A stretch of DNA of 64,000 bases from Corticium candelabrum. Taxonomy: Eukaryota; Porifera; Homoscleromorpha; Homosclerophorida; Plakinidae. Below, piece by piece: positions 42,901 through 54,900 of the stretch; positions within the stretch are counted from its first letter, which is position 1, and each line of letters starts with the position of its first letter. The stretch lies in assembly GCF_963422355.1 (NCBI RefSeq), contig NC_085090.1:102001-166000 (forward strand), read 5' to 3'. The translations under genes were made by a program, and so were the position numbers. A model generated the notes under the pieces. The model did no database searches and was not told the origin of the DNA. It saw only the letters and a list, made by a program, of their open reading frames with translations.

Positions 42901-45900
42901 TGAGTTTGTTGTAGATTGATTGTTGTACTACAGTAGAGAATCTGTGTGAGCCTCAGAGGTCGTATTATAACTCATAACAGCACTTGAACATAAAACAGTC
43001 TGCATATTACAATTAATAATGTAACTCATGTTGTCTGTCGAATACCCAGCTTGCAATTATAGTCAATCTTACTGTGGACCATTTGTGTACTGTTTACTGC
43101 TCATGTTAAGCAGCATTTCAATTTGCATTCCAGTTTGTAAATCACAAGTCATTATTAATGTTATGTTTGTGTGTTTAGCTCTACTTATGAACTGGTGTTT
43201 GTATTTGTAGCTTGTCCAGCTGGTTCTTATGGGCTGCAGTGCTCTGAAACTTGTCAGTGTGTGAATGGAAAGTGTGATCACATTGATGGATCTTGTTCAT
43301 GTGACAATGGCTGGCGTGGTGTATTGTGTGACCAGCCGTGCATTGGAACATATGGGAAAGACTGTAAGGAGATGTGTCAGTGTATGAATGGGGCAACATG
43401 TGACCATGTAACTGGAGCATGCACGTGTGCACCTGGATATAGAGGAACCACTTGTGATGCAAGTAAGTGTTTGAATTTTTGTTTGACAATTAAAGTGCAG
43501 AAAATACATTATAAACAGGACGTGTCATCTGCTTGTGTTTTTACTGATTGACCCAGTAGGAATTTTTTTGTAAAAAAAGGAGAACGTGTGATTTTAATTC
43601 ATTTAGGAAACGTTGCATAGCATGTACAACGCGTATATGCATAGCAGTGTGCTTACACCAGTATGTGTGGAAATATTGAATTTTGGTGACAACACATTGA
43701 AGTGTACGAATGATCTGAAACATCATTTGTGTAGTATTAAGGTATTTGAGCAGATATACGTGGCTAGATTGCTTGCAAAGATTTGATTGTGCAAGGTTAT
43801 GATGACAGATGATGCAATGATCAATTATAAATTCTCTCTATAGGTCATGCCAATTTATTGTCTATTGCTGTGCACATTACTAGTTTATTATTATGCCTTT
43901 TTGGCAATAAACATCAACAGAAACTACGTGATGATAATTCGAGCTTCTGAGACTGAACCATATATTGCTCCTGTTACTGTTGAGCTGTCAGACGTATGAA
44001 ATGCTGGCCAGCAATACTCTATTGTTTAAAGTGGCACACCTTACTGTATCGAGGTTTATGTTTATAGTTCACACAAGCTGCATGTGCTTTTTGTGCTCTT
44101 GACAGTTTTGTGGATTAATTAAGTCTGAGATAGTAAGCTAACACAGACTACAAACCTATTGATCATTCTGGTGACTTGCAGCAGACAAAGGATTGAGCAG
44201 TCAACAGTATGAGTTCAATAAGCTAATGAGATTCCTTTCCATTGGTTGTCTTACATTACATCTACTTTGTAACTGCTTTGTAACGATCATGTATTACATT
44301 TTTGCCTAATTGTATTTATTGTTTTTTGTTACTATGTATCTATGTACTCTATTGGATTTTGAGGATTTTTTGTTGTTCAGTGTGTCTTGTTGGAAAGTTT
44401 GGCCAAGACTGCACTTCTATTTGCCAATGTCAAAACAACGCCAGTTGCCACCATGTCAATGGAAGTTGTACTTGTACAGCTGGATACATTGGTCTTACAT
44501 GTTCAAATGGTTAGGGAAAAGTTTGTAATGTGTTAGCAAGTGTGAGACTTCTTTTTTGGTTTTCAGCTTGTCCAACTGGATTTTATGGTCAAAGTTGCAC
44601 TCGGCCATGTGAGTGTGTTAATGGTGGCATGTGCCATCATGTGGATGGTAGCTGTGACTGTCCAGCTGGCTACACTGGTCGGTACTGCCAAGATCAGTGC
44701 CAAGCTGGCAAATATGGGATTGACTGCAATAGTAACTGCGAGTGTCAGAATCAAGCTTCCTGTAGCATTGTTGATGGTCGTTGCACTTGCACAGCTGGAT
44801 TTACAGGAAGAGTGTGTGATAAAGGTAAATTTCTTATCTCAGTTCTTGTTTTTGTTTCTTTGTTTCTATTTTGGTATTGTTTTGTGCTTATTTATGGCAC
44901 ATGTAGTACAAGGGCTTGAGTTTGTATGTTTTTCTCTACATAAACTTGTTTATTTGATTTGGTGGTTGTGTTTGTCACGAAATGAAGTGTACAGCGTACT
45001 TAACTTGTATGTGTTTTGTAGCTTGTTTGGAGGGAACGTATGGAGTGGATTGTAAGCAAAACTGCACTTGCCAAAACGGAGCAGTCTGTGACAAGAAAAA
45101 TGGAAATTGTGACTGTGCAGCTGGGTATGAGGGAAATGACTGTGAAAATGGTAATTACTGAATGCTTTCAAGTCGTATAAGTCTTTTTGCAATAATGATT
45201 TGTGTGATGTCTTGCATGACTAACCAAGTTTTGTTTGTATGTGCTACAGAATGTTCATCTGGAAAGTATGGTGATGACTGCAGTGGCACATGTAGTTGTC
45301 AGAATGGTGCCGACTGTGACCATGTAACTGGTCAATGTACTTGCACTCCTGGATATCAAGGAAAGTTATGTGGAAATGGTGAGGCTAGACAATGTTTGAG
45401 CTGTTGTGAAAGATTGTGGTAGTTCTAATTTTTGGTTTGTAGAATGCACGACTGGTTTCTTTGGTCAAGATTGTGCTGAGACTTGTCAGTGTCAGAATGG
45501 AGCTGCTTGCTCGCACATTAGTGGATCGTGCTCATGTCCAGCAGGCTATATGGGAGTGATATGCAATGATAGTTGTTTACCACGGACATTTGGAGAGTTC
45601 TGCAAGGAGCAGTGCCTGTGTCAGAATGGAGCAATTTGTGATGCAACTGATGGAAGTTGCACTTGCAGTCATGGTTATCGTGGAGTACACTGTAGTCAGA
45701 GTAAGTGGACAAGCAGTGACATATAGCTACCTGAAGGTTGAATACAGACACCATATTATACCATGATTTTCAGACAGACATGAGATTAACGTCGATGTTT
45801 TTGTAGTGAAATGCAGTTGCTTCATGCTGCTGTGTGTTAACTTACTGTCTGCTTTATTTTGTAGCTTGTCCACTTGGCTACTTTGGACGTAATTGTGCCG

Positions 45901-48900
45901 AGATGTGTGAGTGCAAAAATGGAGCAGACTGTGACCATGTGTCTGGTAATTGTACTTGCTCTGCTGGATATGAAGGAAGAATCTGTGATCAAAGTGAGAG
46001 TTATTGTTGTACATATTTTCGTGGCTCGTGTTGTAGTGAATGTATGGCAATAGAATGTCCAACCGGCACGTATGGTCTCAACTGTGGGTCAGTATGTGTT
46101 TGCCAGAATGGAGGCACTTGTCATCATGTGGATGGCAGCTGTACATGTCCTGCTGGATTTATTGGAGAACGTTGTGAACAAAGTGACATGAAATGCTGTG
46201 CTACTTATGCCGCTGTAGTTAGTGTTTGTCTATTTACACAGCCTGCCCAGCAAATACATTCGGTGTGGACTGCAAGTTTGTGTGCCTTTGCCAAAATCAT
46301 GGTCAGTGTGATCATGTTGATGGCTCATGCACTTGTGCTGCTGGCTGGACTGGTCCAACTTGTGAACAAGGTATGTTGTGCAATGCAATAAATATTTGAT
46401 AATGTGAATGTACATACCTACAAGGTCCAGTTGAGTCTTTCCTATTAAGTAAACAGAATTGAAAAACACTGGCACTGACATGTGTGTTTGCTGCTGAAAC
46501 TAAATGCTAAGAGACCCTCTTGATGACCTAGTTTGAGCTACATTGATCTGTCAAACTACTGTAGATTTGATGATGTTTTGTTTGCTGGGCACTTGTTATC
46601 TGAAACATGTTATGTCATTGATATAGTTGTACACAATGTAGTTGACAGGTCCTGCCATTATGCTATTTTGCATAATTTTTCTAACTGGAGCAGCAGCTTG
46701 GATTTCTTACTTAAGTTTGCAGCAAAGTTGAAGCTGCTACTAAGTTAGATGTGATTGTTGTCTATTTATGCTTTCTTTGTAAGGTTTATGAAAGCTGTAG
46801 ACCTTAGCAATATTTGTATTCTGTAACTCTTTGTAACTCTTTGTAACTATTATATTATTGTGTTTCAGATGTGAATGAATGTGTTCTTGGTACACATGGC
46901 TGTAATGGCACTTGTGAAAATCTTGTTGGAGGTTATCAATGTTCATGTATTGGTGGATATACGCTGGCATCTGATGGCCGACAGTGTAATGATATCGATG
47001 AGTGTTTGCAAAAGCCTTGTGTCTACCGGTGTGTAAATTTGCCTGGAAGCTTTTCTTGTAAGTGTCCAGATGGATTCTTACTAAATTCCAAAGACAGCAG
47101 ATCTTGTGATGGTATTTATGGCTGTTAATGAACAATGTAGTATTTCTTTATTGATTGCCATGATTGAGTAGATATTGATGAGTGTCAGTTGAACAATGGA
47201 GGATGCTCTGATTTTTGTCAAAACAGAATTGGTAACGTTAGTATATGCTACTGCCAGAACAACGAACAACTGATTAATCAATTTAATTGTGGACGTAAGA
47301 ATGGTTGCTGTTTTATTTCATCAGTAGATAGTGACACTAATCTTTTGTATAGCACTTCCAGCTGGTCCATGCGTGACAAACAATGGTGGGTGTGAACACC
47401 TTTGCTTTGATCTGTTTGGTTCTGTTTTGTGTGACTGCTTTATTGGTAAGTGCTTCGTTTAGAGATTTGGCTAATGTGAAATACGTTTGGTATCTTCCTA
47501 ACATTTCACAAATTTATGCGTGTGGGTGGGTGTGGGTATGTGTGGGTGGTGGTGGGTGTATGTGTGGGTGGTGGTGGGTGTTTGTGTGGGTGTGTGGTGG
47601 GTGTTTGTGTGGGTGTGTGGTGGGGGTGTAGCTCAATCATGAGCTAGTCCTATACGGTGAGTATAGACATTTGGGACTATTAGGTCACAAGTTCGAATGC
47701 GGGATGAACACAGGCATAATTTTCCTGGCCAAGAAACTCACACACAATTGCCTTTCTCAACTCAGGAGTAGAAATGAGTGCCTGGTCTTTGACTGGGATG
47801 GACAGACTTCTGGATTTGGCAGACTTCTAGCTTTGGCAAAGAACATCATGTAGTATTCGAGTACTTGTGGACTTTACGTCCAGTCTCAAAGCTGCGCCAA
47901 AGTTACTGCCCTTAGATGCTATGGCCAAGTGCCAAGGGGTACGGTCACCATGGTCGAAAACTCCGAGGCCCAACTTAGAAATGCGTAGGGGTTATACCTT
48001 AGGGAGTTCACATTAAGAAATACACAGTCTTGCGTCTTCATTCCTTGCGTCCAAAAAACATTTGACATTTGACATTATTTTCTGCGTTTGTGTAGTTAGC
48101 CCATGCATCTTCATCGATGACGTATTTACTTATGGCTTCCGCTACTAGTCTCAAGTAGCCAGCCCCTCCCCCTTTGCAGCACGAAACTATTTCGCTATGA
48201 TGTTTGAAGAAGAAGCGCTTTGCTTCGTTATTGTAAAGAGGATGTTGTACATCCCACAGACAGTGGTAGCTCCTCACACGTTCTACGAGAGTTTTGGTTG
48301 CTTCGTGTGCTATTGTTACATATTGATTTCAATGTGTGCATGAATGCAAGATGCAAAAATCGGAGGCAAGAAATAGAACTCGTTCTATATCTTGTGTCAA
48401 AGCGTTGCTAACGTGAACCAGGCTTTAGGATAACCATGCATTTGTCTATTTGTGCACAATACTTTCATGTAAATGGACAGTCTGTCTATCAGACACTGTC
48501 CTTTGTATCTTTTGTTGTTTGACTGACTGGTGGCTAAACTTAGCTGCTATGATCAGTCTACCAAACAACCATAGAATTTATGTTCGAACAGGTCCCGTAT
48601 ACTCATACAGTGCGACCCATATAACAGAGCTATCTCAGGTTCAACCACGCACACGTATTCCTATCATGACAGAGCTTTGCCCCACATTGTAGCTTCAGTT
48701 GAACAGAAGCCCTCAGTATCTGATCGGCACATGGGGCCCCAGTTGTTACTGCCTCTTATGCCGCAAACTCAAGAAGGGGACACATACAAGACTTCCTCAC
48801 AGAAGTATTGCAATGTGTAAGTGCAAAGACTCTGTACCAACTGCTTCCAGAGATACCAAGGGTTCTGCGCTAAAGGTATTTAACCAGTCATACAAACATG

Positions 48901-51900
48901 GATGTCGATGGTACGTACGTACTGCCTAGACTAGCTACGTACATCAGTTACTGTGCTTGAATATTTCTAAGACATGTACGTTATGCGCAAACCGCTATTG
49001 CAACAAACTAGTACGATACGCAATTGTAATTACAGCATGCAGATGCCCATAGCATAGGAGAGAGATTGATCTGTGTGAGAGCAGGGAAAGCTGCCAGTTA
49101 GCACCCAGTGACAATAAGAAGCACTTCTTGACCATTGTAGCTTCACCTACGTACACAGAGAGAGAGAGAGATCTGAGAACACTGCTAGTAGGAATGAGCC
49201 AAATTATTTTTTCAGACATTTTGAACCATATTCCTACACAGCTTTAGTTAATTAAGAGTTACTATTTTCATGTAACGTAGCAATACACTTAATTACGTAA
49301 TTACTATGGTGTTACACACTGTATACCACAATACTGTACACATGCATGTACTGCTTTGAATTCACCATGTGTATTACGTGTATTACTGCAGTGTACACAT
49401 TACACGGCTAAACATCTTCAAGTTAGAGCCTCTACACGTATGTTACACATATTGTCTGAATGATTGTCCACTAATTCACGAAAACACATGCAATATCTAG
49501 ATGGCGCGTAGCAGCACTGCCCTGACACCACAAGTTACACCCAAATCTGGCTGCCATCTGTCATGAGTCCTGCTCGATAGCCTTGATACGGCGGTAGTTT
49601 GCATGGTGCTGGCGGGACCTGATGGCTTAGGGAAGTGCACACGCGACCGAAGCAACTCTTCTACTCTGCGTTCATGCAGATAAAGAGACGAAAATCAGTT
49701 GGGCAAAATGTAGGGAGCAAAAGAATGTCGCTTACTTTGACGGCTAACAACAAAGTACGTATTATCAGCCCACGAAAACTCATACCCAGCAAGGCCCAAC
49801 GCAACCGATTCCTCATCAAAATGTATGTGCTAACGACAGTCTTGCACATGCTTTACAACAAATGCCAATAACTCTGACCTTGTACGACTACATCGCGAGT
49901 CAAAATGACCGGAAACCGCCATGATCATCGTCACTTTGACCTCGTCCTGCATCTCCAAACAAGAGAAGATTCCACCTTGACAAGAAGTTCTGCAGAAAGC
50001 AATAGTGCAGGCACATCCAAGAACCAAGTAGATTGGATTCGCTCCGCTCTATATGTTGGGCAAAATACAAATAGTCGAAGCTACCGGTGAACGATCGTCA
50101 TATTTGACCGTTGTGCTCAGCTTCCTGCAAGCGTATCTAGATCTCTCTAAGGTTGGAAAGCACGCAAAAACACAGAGAATAGATCAGTTATCAACACTAC
50201 CTTGTAAGACGAGCTGAGGTCAAAGACTTACTAGACTGTGCGTTGATGTTTCGAGGTTGTCATGCAAGCTATCGATACGCCCTACAGATGTTCAGATTAT
50301 CCGGGACATCTCGCGAACTTAACTTCCCCCGTTGTTTGGTAGACTGTGATTGAATGAAGTAGTTTTGACTTTCCGTATTTACAATGATATAAGGTCTTCA
50401 AAAGGAAGGATGGGTTCAGTATATGTCAGGCGATACAGAAATACTTAAAGAAAATGTTACAAAAGATGTTTTGTTGCGTGTTAGTATTGTACGCTTTTAG
50501 CAATTACTATAAATATACAAGTTTAATGTTGTGTTTATGATCATTGTAGGTTATGACCTTGTTCCAGACAATGATACTCACTGTGTAGACAGAGACGAAT
50601 GTCAGATTAACAATGGCAATTGTGAGCAGCAGTGTATTAACACTGTTGGTGGTTATGAATGTGCTTGTGGAGATGAGTTTTTTCCTGACCCTCGTAATCC
50701 AAGCAGTTGCATTGACAAGAATGAGTGTTATTTCAGCAATGGCGGTTGCGCTCATTTTTGCACTAACGAAGGTAGGAAAATTTGATTAAATATTGATTGT
50801 GTTTGCTACAGGTTCAATGTATTATTTTATAATTTTATGAATGTTTTAACTTAATAGTTTACTGTTTTAGCTCCTGGGTATGAATGCTCGTGCCGAAGTG
50901 GGTTTGAAGTAAGCCCAGATGATCGTCATGTTTGTGTTGACATCGACGAATGTGCTTCCAATACAACTGATTGTGAACAGCTTTGTATCAACACAGGTTA
51001 CATCAGTTTACATGAACTTATATGGAACTACGATAGTTGTTTCTTGTGTAGCGGGAAGTTTTGTTTGTGGTTGCAAGCCAGGTTATAGTGTTGACAAGAA
51101 TGATTCAAGAAAATGTGTAGATGTCAATGAGTGTCTGATTAATAATGGTGGTTGTCAGCAAGAATGCATCAACAATGGTACGTAATGTGTAGATCTATGT
51201 GTGGCACTATGTAGGTAGACCTGCAATTACAGAGAAGCCTGTTCTAAGTGACCACACAGGAGTGGGGGGGGGGGCTGGAATTATGGTTGCTTATGACAGG
51301 TGGTCCGTTTAGTAAAGACATCATTTTGCAACCACATGCCAGATCCTGTACTGTATATGGCATGTTCCAAGTGCTACACTCATAATGTCTTTTGATATCT
51401 GCCAGAGTTGAGATTTCTTTCTCAGACAGCTGAATGACTTTCACCTGTCAACCACTTTCAAGACATGAAGAGAACAGCATACTTCTACATATGAATAGGA
51501 TTGCACAATGAGATGAATTTGTGTGAAATAGCAAAACTCAGTCAGATGACATCTTTTGGGGGCAATATTTAAATGTTTTGGTGGACCAAAATGTATTTTA
51601 AGGTGGCTTAGAGCAGGTTTTATGTGCTGCCGGGACTTTGGATTAGTGGCCGTGGGTTGTGTGGCAGGTGGTTGTACAGTGAGGAATATTGGAGAACGTT
51701 GTCCATTCCAAAAAATGTTTTTGTGAGAATAGGTGGTCGTTAGTACATATTATTGTTAAAATTTTGAGTGTTGTGTGTCATTGTACACATGTAACATTTT
51801 TGTGCAGTGTGCATAAGAACTAAAGGATCTTCAGACTTGAGAAAAAAGGTTTCTATCTTCAGAAGTAGTTAGCTCTAATGTCCCTAATTTTTATGGATTT

Positions 51901-54900
51901 TGTGATGGTGCTAACTGAAATTGTTTTTTAGTAGTTGTGTAGGAACTGTAATGATGATCTACTATTTAATAGGTAGTGGTGGTAACCGTTATTGTTTGTT
52001 TTTAGTTGGTAGCTTTGTGTGTGCTTGCTCTCCTGGTTATATGAGAACGAGTAGTGGTTGTATTGAAACTGATGAATGCAGCAACAACAATGGAGGTTGT
52101 GAACAATTGTGCATTAATTTGCGTAAGTTTTGTTGGTTCTGATATTTATTTATCTATTTATTTATTTGCTATATTTAATTGTGTACCTTCTTATTCAGCT
52201 GGTCGTTACACGTGTCACTGTAATGCTGGATATGAAATATCACCTTTGGATTCCTCAAAATGTCAAGATCGTGATGAGTGTTCTGATGGCCATCGAGGAG
52301 GCTGTGATCACTTGTGCACCAATACAAGTTAGTCATTTCTTTTTGTTTGTTTTGTGTGAAAGATATTGTGGTAATGTTATTTCTGATAGTTGGCAGCTAC
52401 ATTTGTGGATGTAGAGATGGGTACTTTATTAATCCTATGGACACCAATGAATGCATTGATGAAGACGAATGTAAAGTTAACAATGGAGCTTGCTCACATT
52501 CTTGTCACAACATTCACGGCAATTACAGTTGCTACTGCCCTCTAAATTTGGAGCTATCAGGAGATTTACGAACATGTGTTCAAAGGGATCTATGTGGAAT
52601 AGAGAATGGAGGATGTCAGCAACTATGTAGTCTTGTTAATGGGCAGGTTCAGTGTGAATGTAAAGCTGGATTTGCAGTTGACTCAAGTAATTCTTCACTT
52701 TGTGTTGATGTGGATGAATGTGCTGTCAACAATGGAGGCTGCTTCCATAATTGCTCTAATTCTGCTGGCAACTTCAGCTGCTCTTGCTTGCCAGGCTATG
52801 TAGTTGATCCACAGGACCCTCTTTTTTGTCTGGATGTGGACGAATGTGCAACAAACAATGGTGGATGCCACCAAAATTGCTCAAACTACAGTAAGTTGTC
52901 TTGTCAGTTGACTGCCTTGATATGACTCTGTTGCAGTAGTTTTACTGAAATAACCAAAAACTAGCAAATCAGTTTGTGTAAGCTATTGACTAAACATATC
53001 ACTAAACTTGTTCTTTGTGTTCATTTCATAGTTGGTGGATACAAATGCTTTTGCAACAGTGGATACATCGAAGTTCTTCTAGATTCATCTCGTTGTGTAG
53101 AGGACCCTTGCCTAAGTGCCAACTGCGAACATGAATGTCACGTAACTGCAAACAATACAGCAGAATGTGTCTGTTTCCCTAGCTATGCTGTCATACCATC
53201 ACGACCAACTGAATGTGCAGTTGCTGACCCTTGCTCTATCATAATGCAGACCAGCAGTAAGTGTGGACAACAGTGTATCAATCTCCCTCCTGGAGAAGGT
53301 TATCTATGCACATGTCCAGCAGCAGGCTTCACACTTAGTGATGATCAAAGGACGTGTGTTCCATGTCCTGACGGCAGTTATGGCTCTGATTGCCAGTTGT
53401 TATGCGACTGTGACCATGGCAGTTGTGATCCTGCAACGGGATTTTGCGACTGTGATGCTGGCTATCAGGGTTCTTCATGCAATGAAAGTAAGGATACATT
53501 AATTATTCAGACGTCAAAATGACCAGACTTGAATTTTGATGTTTGCTTTTGCTTTAGCTTGTTTTAATGGATTCTATGGCAAGTCTTGCAGGATCCCATG
53601 TACTTGTCGAAATAATGCCATATGCAATATATTCAATGGAAGTTGCTATTGCTCACCTGGATGGATGGGTCTTGACTGTGGTTTGATGTGTCCTGAGGGG
53701 CAGTATGGCCAAGACTGTCAGTTTCAATGCTTATGTCAAAATGGAGCAACATGTTACCATATTGACGGTTTGTGTCAGTGTGCAGATGGCTATACAGGAG
53801 ACATTTGTGATACACCGTGTCCTGAAGGCAAATGGGGACCATACTGTATCAACAACTGTACTTGTCAGAATGGAGCAACTTGCTTAGGTGACACAGGCAG
53901 TTGTTTGTGTCTGCCAGGCTATGTTGGGACAAGCTGTGAAATGCAATGCCCAACAGGAAAGTATGGAAAAGACTGCAATGAAGACTGTTCTTGTATGAAT
54001 GGAGCCATGTGTAATCATATGAATGGAAGCTGTACTTGCACTCCTGGTTACATTGGATCAGACTGTGGACAACAGTGTTCCGATGGTAACTATGGTGTTG
54101 GCTGTTTGTCGGTTTGTCGGTGTCAGAATGGTGCAATGTGTAATCACAGTACAGGACAATGTACTTGCGATATTGGATGGCAAGGGACAATCTGCAACGA
54201 ATGTAAGTTTGTGTCTGTTTGTTTGTCTGCATGTGTGTCTGTACATACAATTGTGTGTGCATGGTCAATTGGACGAACAATGGTATTTGAGCTGTATTGA
54301 ATTATTACCTTACTAGCTAGGGGTGACTATGACTAGCTATGAGCACATGGTGTTTTTGCAGGCAAATTTACATTTTAGTTAGCAAGAGGCAACTCTTGTG
54401 ATAAAAACGCTGCAATATCATCATGCACACTCACAAGAGTATGCTATCGATTCATTACCCATTAGGACAGCAAGTGGTTACAGGTATCTTGGACTTATCG
54501 CTGATCTGGGTGTCCACCCAACAGTATCCCAGGCAGTACATAGTGTCCAGTATATGGTACAAGTAACGTATGTTGATTTACTCATTTGTCACCAGTGTTT
54601 GCCAGATCTAATCTGTGTGCACAGTATATTTCCATGACCATCTTCTAAAACAGTGCGGTGGCTTGATTGAAATCTAATTACATATAGACATGTAGTCATT
54701 TTCGTGCTGCACATGCTAGGCATCTTAAAACATGAATTGAGCTTATTTTGTTTGTCGTTTAGTTGTACTTTGCTTGATGACATGCTCTACAACATAGTCT
54801 TGAGATTCTTTAGTAGCATTCATGTCAAATGTATCTTGGCATTGGTTGTATATTTTTTGGACTTGTGTAGCTTGCAGTGAGAGCAACACTTGGGGACAGA

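Larger units (their letters stand above)
46869..53360 (+). other. Receptor block 11: about 16 DxDEC-type (calcium-binding style) EGF modules
   Basis: Exons are 46869-47111, 47172-47294, 47353-47445, 50550-50771, 50871-50996, 51052-51177, 52006-52122, 52199-52327, 52390-52890 and 53032-53487. Modules carry [84 protein letters not shown] and [12 protein letters not shown], the D-x-D/N-E-C calcium-binding consensus. In this stretch most introns fall inside a module rather than between modules, unlike the flanking MEGF blocks, which points to a separate evolutionary origin. The exon at 47353-47445 holds half a module completed by the exon at 50550. The last part of the exon at 53032 returns to the MEGF type. 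Confidence 0.9.

Noticed and set aside
47622..47720. A functional tRNA gene
   Set aside because: Box A and B matches are present, but a full cloverleaf with acceptor-stem pairing is not seen, and SINE-like sequence continues for about 300 bp.
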